Source: Delphinapterus leucas (taxonomy: Eukaryota > Chordata > Mammalia > Artiodactyla > Monodontidae). Taken from it: 64,000 bases of DNA. Below the pieces are notes generated by a model. It saw only the letters and a program-made list of their open reading frames with translations, had not been told where the DNA came from and searched no databases. Location of the stretch: assembly GCF_002288925.2 (NCBI RefSeq), contig NW_022098044.1:12648028-12712027 (forward strand), read 5' to 3'. This document shows, piece by piece, positions 10,496 through 22,009 of the stretch; position 1 is the stretch's first letter; each line of letters opens with the position of its first letter. Made by a program: the position numbers and the translations under genes.

Positions 10496-11694
10496 TTGCT
10501 GTTGTGATCTCTCTATCGGTTCCATTTTGGGTTCATCTGCCTCAGTATCAAAGCCCTTTGTTCTTCCATCTCATACTCATTCATGACATACTTCTGTGCC
10601 CCGACCCCATCACAACTTCCTCTCTTCTCCCTTAGCTTTAGGGAGGATAAGTTTCCTTCTCCCTAAGAACATTTGTAGTATTTAGCCAAATGACCAACTG
10701 CTTTCTTCCCTCTGGAAGAGAGTGGTATTTTGAGCCATAATTATCTCATCTTAGCCATCTCGCTCTGGCTTCAACACAACAAAGATTTTCTCACTATATC
10801 TGCACTGAAATAATTATACAGGATGGTTGTATGATCTGCATATATTTTATTCTACAAATGGCTGAGTTTTAAGAGTAGTAAATCCAATAACACTGCTTAT
10901 TAAAACTGTAAAATACATTGCGATTCAGGCATACCTAAGGACAGATTGAATAAGCAAATTCAGTTTGTACCAATGAACTCAGGTTAATACAAAGAAAAGA
11001 CTCTCTCCTTTTGACCTCTAATCTATGTTTATGTGGGTAATGTTCAACAGACAGGAGATATTGTTGCTCCCGTCACCTTGCCTGGGTAGAAAAGGCCTAA
11101 TGTTGAACTTTTAAATGTTAAAGAGGTCATTCATAATGAACTTGCATGCTAGGAATTTTCCCAGTGAATGTCACATACTCCAGTGTCACTGACATACTTC
11201 CCCTAGGTCTACATACCCCAAGGAATACAATGGCCCAGCCACAAAATGGGCATCACTGGGCCACACAACAACCTTTCCTTTACACGGTGGTCTCCCTTGA
11301 CATGGGGGGCATTGCGTGCTAGCCATTGTGGGCGATGCCCAGGGCACACTTCTTGGATTCAGAGGTCATTCCTGAATGAGATTGAGGCCTTTTCCCAAAT
11401 TCAAGGGCTCATGAACACCCTATGTCACTAACATGTCTGGTAAAGAACTAGGTTCCATGGTCTGGGCTGTCATTCCAGTGTGAATTTCTCTTACTCCAAA
11501 TTTTCTTCCTTCCTATGTAGTTCTTCCTGTGTAGTTTCTTCTTCCTACGTAGATCATGACTTGGGGAAACCCCTAAAAGTTAAGTGCTAAAAGTAGCATT
11601 GGAAATCACCTAGTCCAAATTCCCCATCCTGAGAAAGTAGAGGCTTTAGGTTTTATTATGATTATTAATTAAATGGAAGAATGAAAGATTCTCT
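10496..11694. other. Unassigned sequence
   Basis: No feature recognised apart from a possible short MIR-like piece near 11590-11650 (GGAAATCACCTAGTCCAAAT). A local TTCTTCCT(A/G)TGTAG motif is repeated at about 11505-11555. Confidence 0.45.
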
Positions 11695-12165
11695 CACACC
11701 ATTGTCACATAAGAGGTGAACCTTAAAGCAAATAACAAATATTATTTGACAGTTGTGTTTTGGGAGAGCAGTTTAGCAATATTTATCAAAACAGAAAAAG
11801 GTACACATACATCGACTTAGTAATTAAACTTCTAGAGATTTCTCTACACCCCACGTCGTCATTCATAATAGTGAAAAAAAAATCTGGTAGCAGTGCTAAT
11901 GTCCCTCATTATAAGAGTGGTTAAATAAACTATGGCACATCTTTACAATGGACTGTTCTTCAGCCTTTGACAAAATAAAGTAGATCTGGGGAAAAAAAGT
12001 CTATGCAAAAGAAAATGTTAGTAAAGGTTATTGTGGGAACAGAGAATGAAGGCAGAAGAAGGGCATATAGGAAAGCTTTCACTTTTCTTTTTATACTTTT
12101 TTAGTTCTTTTATACTTGTTTTACTTTTCTTACATTGTGAAAATTTTTCATTTAAAATATCAGCA
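11695..12165 (+). mobile_element. Old L1 LINE 3' end, sense
   Basis: Typical L1 ORF2 end and 3' UTR text: ATTCATAATAGTGAAAAAAA, GTTAAATAAACTATGGCACA, TTTACAATGGACTGTTCTTC and CAGCCTTTGACAAAATAAAG. Highly diverged, probably L1M-class. Confidence 0.7.
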
Positions 12166-12179
12166 AGGATTGTCTAGTG

Positions 12180-12830
12180 GATATGTGTACCGTTTTTTAT
12201 TTTATACCTTTATATATATATTTAAAAACTAACAAATTGTTATTTTTATAAATTGAAACATATAATTCATTGTAGAAGCTTTTGAAAATACAGATACTCA
12301 CTCATGATTCTACCACCCACTGCTTACATTATATCATATGCTTGTTCAACCTTTTCAATATGCATAATTTCATATATTCAAATGCCATGGAGTTTTTTTC
12401 AATAAAAATATGATCACATTGTAAATACCTTTTTACAACTTAAAAGATCAAATTTCTGTGACATTAAATAATCTTTTACAACATAATTTTAATGATTGCA
12501 GAGTATTCAACTTTCTAGGTAGCTTATTATTTCAGATCCCTAGATGTTGCATATTTAAATTGTTTTCAGAATTTTTTGTTTATTTTGTTTTTGTTTTGTT
12601 ATTACAAATACATATTCATATGTATGCCCCTCAGGCTAAAATCTTAGAAGTGGATATACTGGTCAAAGTGTCTGCATATTATTTAAGCTTTTGATAAATA
12701 TTGACAGCTAATTCCAGAGAATTCCAAATTCTACTGAGTTACACACTGGGAATAGATGAGAATTTTCATTCACCCTCACAGTTATACTATTATATAGATG
12801 CTTTTAACGATCAAGGAAGTCCTTAAAAAT
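12180..12830 (-). mobile_element. Old L1/HAL1-type LINE 3' end, antisense
   Basis: AT-rich antisense L1M-style text with landmarks such as TTGCAGAGTATTCAAC, CCCCTCAGGCTAAAATCTTAG and AAGTGGATATACTGGTCAAAG. It lies tail to tail with the preceding sense L1 end. Confidence 0.6.
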
Positions 12831-12949
12831 TCAGTTATATTTGCAGAGCTTTGTATCATAAAATATGAAAATTGACTCCTCTCTACCATAAAAAAGTGCA
12901 GGAAATGCTTGAAAAGACAAGGATGCATAGTTAGGTAAGTCCCTATTTT

Positions 12950-14420
12950 CAATCATTCATTCAGTCAATATTTATTGAGCATCAGGCTCTGTTTTAGTGA
13001 CTGGGCATATAACAAGGGACAAGACCTCAATTAGGCAAATAGGATACTTTAGAAAATAATTAGGACCAAGTGAAATAAAGTCAGGGGACAGGATGGAGAG
13101 ATCCCAGGAGAATGGCTGGTCAGGGAGGGCCTCTTTGAGAAGATTATGAGAAGGGGCCAGGTGTGTGAAGACCTGGGAAAGAGTGCATTCTAGAAGAGGA
13201 GATGAGAAATGCAAAGGCCTTGAGGTCAGGTCACAGCGAAAACTCTCAATTTTGGTGGATCAGAAAAAAACAGTCCTTGTGCCTTCAGCAGAGTGAGCAA
13301 GGCAGACGGTGTCTGAAGATGAGGTTGGTGTGCTGGTCAAGAAAGGGGACAAAGGGCTTTGTAACTCACTGCAAGGAGCATAGATTTCGTTTTAAGTGTA
13401 ACAGGAAACTACTGGCCAATTTTTTAACAGTGCAATATTACATTATATTTTTAAAGGTCTCTGAAGCTGCTGGGCAGAGAATGGAATGCAGGAGGTGGGT
13501 GGTTGGGTAGAAGCTGGGAAGCTCATGAAGAGGTCATGGCAATAGTTTCAGTCCAGGTGATGGTGGCCTGAATGACAGTGGGAGCAGTTGAGATGGGAAG
13601 AAGAGAATGGATTCTAAAGACATCTTGCAGGCAAAAGTGATGGACATGGTAATATATGAAACCTGGGAAGTGAGAGAAAAGGGAAAATTGGGCATGACTC
13701 TTGTGTTTCCCCCCGTGGAGCTGGTTTAATGAAGCAGCTGCTTACTTAGAATGAGAAGGTTGGAGGCAGGTTTGACAGTGGATCTCGGAGTCAGAATGCT
13801 TGTTTGGAACATGCTAGGTTTGATATTCTTGTTGGGCATACGCATTTAGGTGCCAAGGTGACAGTGGATATACCTCTGGGGTTCAGAAGCCATCTAAGAG
13901 ATGATGGTCAGTGCGCTTAAAGAGGATATTTAAAGCCATGGGTCTAGACGTGCGCACCAAGGGTGAGAGTGAGAGGAGAATAGGAGGGCTTCCCTGGTGG
14001 CGCAGTGGTTGAGAGTCCGCCTGCCGATGCAGGGGACACGGGTTCGTGCTGCCGTCCGGGAAGATCCCACATGCCGTGGAGCAGCTGGGCCCGTGAGCCA
14101 TGGCCGCTGAGCCTGTGCGTCTGGAGCCTGTGCTCTGCAACGGGAGAGGCCACAACAGTGAGAGGCCCACGTACTGCAAAAAAAAAAAAAAAAGAGGAGA
14201 ATAGGAGAGAAGAGGTGAGGAGTAGAGGGAAGGAAGGGAGAGCATATGGGGAGGACAAGACTGAGTCCTGGGTTGTTCCAAGATTCTGAATGAAGTAGAG
14301 GAAAATGTGGCGTGAGGGAGATGAGAACGGGCAGCCAGTGACACATTCTCCCTGGGAGAGTCTGACACCCCAAAGTCAGGAGAAAACGTGTCAAGAAGGA
14401 GGAGGTGGCCCGCTCGCTCC
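12950..14420 (-). mobile_element. Long L2 LINE fragment, antisense, split by a SINE
   Basis: Starts with the inverted L2 tail (TTCATTCAGTCAATATTTATTG) and runs upstream through L2. Landmarks: GGGAGGGCCTCTTTGAGAAG, AAATGCAAAGGCCTTGAGG, TCCAGGTGATGGTGGCCTGA, TATTTAAAGCCATGGGTCTA and GACTGAGTCCTGGGTTGTTC. At about 1.25 kb of L2 it is the longest L2 here. The CHR-type SINE at 13987-14192 interrupts it. The open frames at 13883-14446 come from the combined L2/SINE antisense sequence and are not a gene. Confidence 0.83.
13987..14192 (+). mobile_element. Cetacean tRNA-derived SINE (CHR family) with target-site duplication
   Basis: Full-length element opening GGGCTTCCCTGGTGGCGCAG, with pol III box A-like GTGGCGCAGTGG and box B-like GGTTCGTGC near the 5' end, and a 3' poly-A at about 14178-14192. 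The 15-bp target-site duplication AGAGGAGAATAGGAG is perfect (13972-13986 and 14193-14207). It is inserted into an old L2. Members of this family were dispersed in the cetacean lineage, which is the main reason for assigning the window to Cetacea. Confidence 0.95.
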
Positions 14421-14584
14421 AGTGATCCTCTCAGAACCACTAGCAAGCTGGCTGTTGGGAAAGTGAAAAAAGGCTACTGTAGCCAGCAGAGACGGGCCAG
14501 GTAGACGAGTGGCCAGCAAGCTGAAATTGTAGATCAAAGTTTGGAAAGAGACGTGAGACTGGAACCACGGTGCATGCCAGTCTA

Positions 14585-15545
14585 TATTATTTTTTTTTTC
14601 TACACTAATTTTTATTTCAAACTATTACGTACTCACATGGAGAAAAGAACAGGAAATGGCTATATACATTTAAACAAATAATTATAAAGCAAACACCTGA
14701 CGCACATTCACACAGGGCAAGACCTAGAACAGCACCAGCCCTCAGAACCCCTCGATTCCTAGAAGTATCCGCACGCCTGACTCAGGGATCGTCATTTCCT
14801 TGCTTTGCTTTATACTTTTCCCACAGTGTACATGCATCCTTCAACAATATAGTTTCGTTCTGCCTGATTTTGAACCATACATAAAAGTGATTACACTGTA
14901 TGTGTTTCAGAATCTCACTTCTTTGCCTCAGTCTTACATTTAGAATATTCATCTTCCCGCAGATAGTTGCAGCTTGTTCATCTTAACTGATGTACTTGGT
15001 TGTATGGAGGTACCACATTCTCTGCCCATGTTACTGGTGAGTCCAGTTTGAGGCCATCTGGAGCAACGCTGTTATGACTATTCCTGTACCTGTACATAAT
15101 GTCTCTTGAGAGTATATGCCTAAGATTAGAACTGCTCTGTCATAGAGTACACGTGCCTTCCGTTTTAGGAGATAGTGGCAAACACTTTTGAAAGGAATTT
15201 GACTAATAATTTATACTCCCACCAGCAGTATAGGAGAACTTCTCTTGTTTCAGATTTTTACCCCACTTGGAATTAACAGGTTATTAATTTATTTTGCCAT
15301 CAGATGAGTATACAAAGATATTTTATTGTGGCTCTATTTTTCATTTTCTAATCTCTAGTTTCTATTTGTTGGCCACTTGGATTTTCTTTATTTTTCTTTT
15401 TTGGTGAGAGTCCTGGTTTTGACTTTTTCAGGTTTTCTATTGGTTTCTGCCTTTTTTTAAAATGTTGATTTTTGGCTATTCTTTATAGATTCTAGAAACT
15501 ATGCCTTTGTTGATTATGTGTTTTATGAAATTTTATTCTATATTT
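14585..15545 (-). mobile_element. Old L1 LINE 3' end, antisense
   Basis: Antisense L1M-like 3' UTR and ORF2 tail. It begins with a T-run (14590-14599) and contains CACAGTGTACATGCATCCTT, GTACCACATTCTCTGCCCAT, ACTCCCACCAGCAGTATAGG and TTGGCCACTTGGATTTTCTT. ORF2 is no longer readable. Confidence 0.7.
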
Positions 15546-16775
15546 TCACTTTTTCTCTGATGTCTTTTAATAAAAGAGAGGTTTAAAATTGTACCTTTTA
15601 CAATTGCGCCAAAAAGGTAGGAAAATGCATGCCTAGGAAAGTCCCTCTGAGACTTAAGGTGCCCATATCTTTGGAGTCCTTTTGTCTTTGGAATCCTCTG
15701 AGTCACCCTAAAATGAGGAAAGGGGGGAACTTGAGGAGGTCCCATTTAAGAATGGGGAAACCACCTTTGCTGTTTAGGTCTGGAACCCTGTGATAATGAG
15801 GAAACCCCTGCAGATTTCAGATTTGGGCAAGCTTGTCTTAACAATGACAGGCTTGACAGTTGTTCCTGTAGTGCACAGAAAAAATAAAGTAAGTTGCCAA
15901 GGCAGTTACCTTAGCAAAAAACATAGAGATTTTCCTTTCTGTTTCCTTTGAAAAGAATACTTGAAGATGCAGATTGTGGGAGAGGGAAAAAAGCCCCTGC
16001 TTTAGAAATGTCAACAGTTATCAGTAGGTCTTAGTCACAGATAAAGTCTCTTAAAGAGGTGTGGGAGGGGTGCCCTTCCTGCCTGTTCTGTTGGTGGGCT
16101 AGTCCCTTCACCTGTTCATTTTTGAATCATCAACTACCACTCCCACCATCATTTCTCAGTCTATTTGACCAAATCCAAACCTATTTCCTCCCACTTCCAA
16201 ATCACTGCCTGCCATTCAAACCCATGTAGGCGCACTCCAGTTGGCATTTGGTTTGGAATTAATGCACATTAATGGGTGGTAATACACTTCTACTAGTGCA
16301 TATATTTACTTGAAATACAATTTTCCATCTAATGCATTTTATTCACATCACTGAATGATAACTGCATCCAGAATAATATCTTTAGTGATTATTCATTACT
16401 GAAATAATATATCCGTACCAAACAGCAGCTTTTAAGTGGCTTCAGATTTTTTTTTCTTTAAATTGAACATGTTATTATTACACAGATAGAATAATCCCAT
16501 TATCCTCACTAACTGAAGACAGCAGCTTTCTAGGAGGCTATTTCACAAAACTTGGTGCAGGTAAGAACTACGGCTTTTCTCTGATGGGGGTGGGGTAGGT
16601 AGGGAACTGATTTTGGGGAAAGTGCTGCTGCTTCAGATGTGAATACAGATGTGGGATGAACAGCTGTAGCAGAAAGAAGATGAGCAAGTTGGGTATGGCT
16701 CAAAGCAAAATGTATGTGCTGTCTAAAACCAGAAGTGAAGGTAAGAGTTCTTTGAAAGCTGTAGATGAGTGGGCA

Positions 16776-16778
<3 letters not shown>
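15546..16778. other. Unassigned sequence, AT-rich with a possible regulatory stretch
   Basis: No repeat or exon recognised. From about 16255 to 16500 the sequence is AT-rich and carries several ATTA/TAAT and ATGCA motifs; see findings. Confidence 0.4.
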
Positions 16779-16846
<68 letters not shown>

Positions 16847-16868
16847 CAGAGAAAGAGGGAGAGAGAGG
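16779..16868 (+). repeat. Compound (GT)n(GA)n microsatellite
   Basis: GT dinucleotides at about 16779-16812 run directly into GA dinucleotides at about 16813-16838, then impure GA/CA and GAGAGG units to about 16868. Confidence 0.95.
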
Positions 16869-17004
16869 GCAAAAATTTAATGCAAGAAACCCCCTAGGAT
16901 TACAGAGTAATTAATAAAGCATCACACTTCATGCAGAAACTTCAGGATAAATTGTCAGGACCTGCTGGAAGCCCGGGTCATATCTTAGAGCTCGGGAAAC
17001 ATTT

Positions 17005-17200
17005 ATTGACTGGCATTTCTGTCATGTATACCACATATACATTCTCCATAAGTGATAGGTATCATTGTCCCCATTTTCTCAGATTAGGAAACTGAGGCTC
17101 AGAGAGATTAAATGTAGTTGTCCACAGTCTATATCTAAAAAGTGCTAGAAAGATAATTGGACTCTAGATCCATGTAATTCTAAATCTGATGATCCTTCCA
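17005..17200 (-). repeat. MIR SINE, antisense
   Basis: GGTATCATTGTCCCCATTTT followed by CAGATTAGGAAACTGAGGCT, CAGAGAGATTAAATG and TTGTCCACAGTCTATATC matches antisense MIR. Confidence 0.8.
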
Positions 17201-17217
17201 TGGCATTTGGAACTGAC

Positions 17218-17590
17218 TAGTGGTTAAGAGCAGTTCAGATGGTTAGCAGACATTTGGTCCTGTCCAAAATGTCTGTAAAACATTAGGTGCATAAGACATT
17301 TGGTCCACGCCAGAAAGGTACTTGATATTTAGTTCTGTCCGAAACCATTTGGCATAGAACAAATATGTTCATGAATATTTTGGACGGGACCAAATTTCAA
17401 GGACCTTTTGGCATGGACCAAACGTCTTATGGACATTTTGGACAGAAACCAAATGTCCTGTATGGGTTCAAATCTCAGTCTTATCACTTATACTTACAAA
17501 ATGTAGAGCCTTGGGCGAATTACTTGATTCAATGATTGCCATTTTCTTATAGGGATTTTGTGAGAATTCAATGAGATTTCACACATGGAG
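17218..17590 (+). repeat. MIR SINE, sense, split by a palindromic insertion
   Basis: The 5' MIR piece (TAGTGGTTAAGAGCAGTTCA, 17218-17245) and the continuing piece (GGGTTCAAATCTCAGTCTTA, AGCCTTGGGCGAATTACTTG, TGTGAGAATTCAATGAG; 17461-17590) are colinear in MIR. The 215-bp palindrome lies between them. Confidence 0.7.
17246..17460. mobile_element. Palindromic MITE-like element flanked by TA
   Basis: A 215-bp imperfect palindrome. Terminal repeats are GCAGACATTTGGT at the left and the complement of CAGGACATTTGGT at the right. TA dinucleotides flank it at 17244-17245 and 17461-17462, consistent with a Tc1/mariner-type target. The internal motifs are also mirrored: TCTGTCCAAAATGTC, AAGACATTTGGTCCA and ATTTGGTCCCGTCC-like blocks appear on both arms. 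A roughly 19-bp extra segment sits in the left arm at about 17274-17292. There is no coding capacity. I cannot assign a family name. Confidence 0.75.
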
Positions 17591-17914
17591 AGCCCTGGAT
17601 CATAAATAATTTTTCAGTTATTGGAAATCTGCCCTTTTCTCCCTCTCTATGATCTAGATTGTTGAGTTCAGCTTCACAGCTGAAACCAGACAGGAGCCTC
17701 TCTCCAACCTCCGTGAAATCTTGTGAAACTATGACCCCCCTGGTCCCTGGATCTGTGCCCCTTGCCCCAGTCAGGACTAGAACTGAACTAGACCTCCAGC
17801 CTTTCTTTGCACTTAGCATCAGCACTTTGGAGGGCAGAATGGCAGTGAAGTTGACTGGCTACTAAACTTTATAAAAGAACCTAAATCATCTTCATTGTTT
17901 CATGGTGTTTTCCC
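17591..17914. other. Unassigned sequence
   Basis: Nothing recognised. The open frame at 17659-17865 is short and has an overlapping frame on the other strand. Confidence 0.45.
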
Positions 17915-18068
17915 CATTAGGCTCACCTGGGAAACACTTTAAAAATAAGGATGATGGCAGCTCAGTCCAGGAGATGAGGCTCCAAGTGGTTGGTATTTTT
18001 TAAAACTACTCATGTTTGTTATTATAATATTTCACTATTCCAGGAGGGCTCATAACCAGTGGTCTAGA
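17915..18068 (+). repeat. Possible MER5-like hAT fragment
   Basis: CATTAGGCTCACCTGGGAAA and ACCAGTGGTCTAG resemble degenerate MER5-type hAT-Charlie sequence. The match is weak and orientation is uncertain. Confidence 0.35.
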
Positions 18069-18439
18069 AATTGACTTAAGGTGAGTCTATATATGAGAAG
18101 ATCAATAAGTCCCTGATCCAGGTAAAAGCTATGTTGCCACCTCCCGGGGCCAGATCAGGGGCTGAGAACTGGAGAAGAGTCCAGTACTGCCAAGAGCAAA
18201 CCCAAGACATTGCACTTTCAATTTTCTTTTCTCTTTTTGACCTAGTTTTTCCTTTTTTTGTTTTCCTATTTCCAATGTAGATTTTTAAAAATTAATTTTA
18301 GTTTTTAAATGATCATATAGTAAAATTGACTTTTGTGTTGTTCATTCTAACAATCTGAACATGCGTACAACGTCATATAACCGCCATAATTGGAATACAC
18401 AATAGTCACCCTAAAAAACTCCCTTGTGATGTCCTTTGA

Positions 18440-18619
18440 TAGTCGTCCCTCTGTATCCTCAGGGCATTGGTTCCAGGATCCCCTGCAGATACCAAAATCC
18501 TTAGATGCTCAAGTTCCTTATATTAAATGGTGTAGTACAGTCAGCCCTCTGTATCCACAGGTTCTGCATCTACGTATTCAACCCATCATGTCACGCAGGT
18601 ACAAAAGGCCAACTGTGTA
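18440..18619. mobile_element. Tigger/MER2-like (pogo) DNA transposon nested in L1
   Basis: Contains GTCGTCCCTCTGTATCCTC, GGTTCCAGGATCCCCTGCAG, ATACCAAAATCCTTAGATGC and TCAAGTTCCTTATATTAAATGG, all matching MER2-type text. It is followed by a second terminal-repeat-like block, CAGTCAGCCCTCTGTATCC, and closes with GGCCAACTGTG. TA lies at both edges (18440-18441, 18618-18619). It carries no transposase. It may be one rearranged copy or one element inside another. Confidence 0.75.
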
Positions 18620-20855
18620 GTTGCATCCTTTCCCAACCCCAACCCTGGCAATCACTGATATGCTCTCCGTCACTATAGCTTTGTCTTTTTGAGGATGTCT
18701 TTTAACTGTAATGACAATGTCTGTAACCTTTTGAGACTGGCTTCCCACACTCAGTACAATGTCTTTGTGATTCATTCAAATTGTTGTGTATATCAATGGG
18801 TTATTCCTTTTTATTGCTGAGTAGTATTCCATTATATGGATGTACTGCATTTTGTTTATCCATTCATAAATTGAAGGTCATTTAGGGTATTTCCAATTTT
18901 TGGCAATTATGAATAGAGTTGCTATAAACGTTTGTGTGCAAGTTTTTGTGGAAACATAAATTTTCATTTTCTAGGGTCATATGTGTGTGTTTAACTTTAT
19001 AAAAAACTCACAGTTTTCCAGAGTGGCTGTACCATTTGGTATTCACACCAGCAAGGCATGAGAGTTGTATTTGTTTCACATCTTCACCAACACTTGCTAT
19101 CTTAGTTTTGTGTTAGCAATTCTGATAGGTAGATAGGGCTATCTCACTGTGGTTTTAATTGGCATTTTCCTAATGGCTAAGGATGTTGAAAATCTTTTCA
19201 TGTGCTTATGTTATGCTTAAATAATCTTTGGTGAAATCTCTGTTCAGGTCTTCGGAACATTTTAGAAGTTGACTTTGTTTTCTTACAACTGAATTTTGAA
19301 AGCTCTTTATATATTCTAGATACAAGCCTTTTGATATATGACTGCAAATTTTTTCTCCCAGTCTGTAGCTTATCTTTTCATTTTCTCAATAGTGTCTCTC
19401 ATCAGTAAGATTTTTTAATTTTGAGGAAGACCAATTTATCAATTTGTCTTACATGAGTTATGCTTTTGTGGTCATATCTATGAATTTTTGCTTAACTTCA
19501 GGTCATGGAGATTTTCTCCTCTGTTTTCTTCTAAAACTGTTATACATTTGTGTTTTACATTTAGATCTATGATACATTAAAATGTGAGGTTTAGGTTAAA
19601 GGTTTTTTGTTTGTTTGCATATAATGTCCAATTGTTACCACATCATTAAAAAAAAACCACTATTCTTTCTCCATTGAAGTACTTTTGCACCTTAATTAAA
19701 AATCAACTGGCTATATTTCTGTAGGCCTCTTTCTGGATTCTGCATCCTCCATTGGTCTGCATGTCCACGTGTCTATCCTTTCACTGATAACACCCTCTCT
19801 TAATTACTGCAGCTTTATAAGAACTCTTAAAATTGGATAATATGACTCCCACAATTTTATTTTTACCTTTTAAAATTATTTGAGCTATTTTAGTTTCTTT
19901 GTCTTTACATATAAACTTAAAAATCAACTTCTCTATATCTACAAAAAGTTTTACTGGGATTTTGATTGGAATTTCATTAACTCTAAATAAATCTGGGAAG
20001 AATTAATCTTTACTGCTTTGAATCTTTTAACCCATGAACATGGTATGTCACTCCATTTATTTAGATTTTTGATTTATTTGACCAGTAAACTTGTAATTTT
20101 CTGGCCATGGATCTTGAATACGTTTATTTTCATTTTTTAGAACTATCATAATAGCATTTTAAAAATTTAGTTTCATATTTATATTGCTAGTATATTGACT
20201 CATGGATGATTTTTATGTGGTGATCTTGTATTCTGTGACCTTGTTAGATTCACTTATTTGTTCTGAGAGGTTTTTTTTGTTGTTGTTGCTGTTTTTTGTT
20301 TTCATTTTCTGTAGATTCTACGGAGATTTCTAAATAGATAAACATGTTCAATTTTAATAGGGACAGTTTTATTTCTTAATTTCTCATCTGTAGGCCTTTT
20401 ATTTTATTTTTTCCATTGCGCTAGTTATGAATTCCAGTACTATGTTGAATAAGACCAATGGGATTGAGATTTCTCTTTTTCTCAGTCTTAGGAGGAAAGT
20501 ATTCTATCTTTACCAATAAGGATGATGATAATTATAGGTTTTTGTGAATGCTTTTTTTTTAACATTTTTGAATGCTTTTTATTAGGTTAAGACAGTTCCT
20601 TTCTATTCCTAATTTGCTTAGGTTTTTTTTTTTTATCATGAGTGGATGTTGTATGTTATTAACAAATTTTTGCTTTTTCTGCATCAGTTGACATGACTCT
20701 GTGGTTTAGCTTCTTCAGACTGTTCATACAGTAAAAAGTGAATTACATTCATAGGTTTCAAAATATTGATCTAGCTTTGCATTCTTGGGATAAGCTGTAC
20801 TGGTTGTGATATATTATCGTTTGTATATTTTGATCTAATGATTTGCTTGTATTTT

Positions 20856-21076
20856 TTTTGTTATTGAAACCTCTTAGGACTAATAAGCAATTTACAATGT
20901 GCCATTCTCTGCTGTACAGAAAGTGACTCAGTTATACACATATAGACATTCTTTTTTTAATATTCTTTTCCTTTATGTTTTATCACAGGATATTAAATAT
21001 AGTTTCCTGTGCTGTACATTAGGGCCTTGTTGTTTATCCATTCTAAATGTGATAGTTTGCATCTACCAACCCCAAA
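20856..21076 (-). mobile_element. Short 3'-end L1 insertion inside an older L1, with target-site duplication
   Basis: A 5'-truncated L1 tail: T-rich start, then CAATTTACAATGTGCC, CTGCTGTACAGAAAGTGAC and TTTCCTGTGCTGTACATTAG, matching cetartiodactyl L1 3' UTR text. The 18-bp duplication ATGATTTGCTTRTATTTT (20838-20855 and 21077-21094, one mismatch) marks target-primed reverse transcription into the host L1. Confidence 0.85.
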
Positions 21077-22009
21077 ATGATTTGCTTATATTTTGTTGAC
21101 AATTTTTTGTGTTCATGTCCATGAGGGAAATTGATATATTTCATTTTTGGCATTGTCTTTGTTTTTTGTTTCAGAATAATGCTTGCCTTATAATAAAATG
21201 AGGTGTAAAATGTTCTCTTCTATTGTCTGGATTAGGTTGTATAGAAATGGTGTTATATCGTATTTAAATGTTTGGTAGAATTTTCTAGTAACCATTTGGG
21301 ACAGGAGATTTTTTTAGAAGGCTTTTAACTACAAATTCAAATGATTTAATAGCATAGAAATATTCAGGTTATCTGTATTATCTTGGGTGGGCTTTGGTAC
21401 TTTATACTTTCTGAGGAATTGGTCCATTTTATCTTATTTCTCAAATGTATGTGCATAGAGTTGATTATAGATTATGATTCCCTTATTAATTTTCCTTTTA
21501 ATGTCTGCAGTGTCTGTGGTGATATGAGCTCTTTCATTTCCAGTTCGTCGGTGATTTGCGTCTTTCCTCTTTTTTTCTTTGTAAGTCTTGCTAGAGTTTT
21601 ATTGTTTTATCGATCTTTTTAAGAAATCAGCTTTTGGTTTCGTTTATATTCTCTGTTTATGTTTTCAATTTCATTTACTTCTGTTTTTATCTTTAGTATT
21701 TTCTTCTTTCTGCTTGCCTAGGTTTAATTGTCTCTTCTTCTTCTAGTTTTGTGATGTGGAAGCTTAACTTATTGTTTTGAGTCCATTCTTCCTCTTTTAA
21801 AATAAGCACTTAGTGCTATAAATTTCCCTGTAAGCACTGCTTTAGGTAAATCCCACATTGTTTGATATGCTGCATTTTCAGTTTTGTTCTCTGTGGATTT
21901 TCATGTCCTGTTTTCCACAGACTACCAGGATCCATAGTGGAGTCTGAAACTGTGATTTTGCCAAATGCACATGATACTGGCATTTGCTACTACTGGCAGG
22001 TTTATGCCT

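Larger units (their letters stand above)
18285..21905 (-). mobile_element. L1 LINE, 3' half, antisense, with two nested insertions
   Basis: Read left to right this is an inverted L1: 3' UTR first, then ORF2 read backwards. Landmarks include GAGTAGTATTCCATTATATGG, TTTATCCATTCATAAATTGA, CATTTTCCTAATGGCTAAGG, TATCTTTACCAATAAGGATG and, near the right end, TTAGTGCTATAAATTTCCCTG and TAGGTAAATCCCACATTG. ORF2 is broken throughout and no long antisense frame survives. A pogo/Tigger-like element (18440-18619) and a younger L1 tail (20856-21076) are inserted in it. Confidence 0.85.

Noticed and set aside
13883..14446. Three overlapping open frames of 104-187 codons on the minus strand
   Set aside because: They read antisense through the L2 and the CHR SINE; similar peptides recur at the other SINE copies (44.1-44.7, 49.1-49.4, 35.5-35.9 kb).
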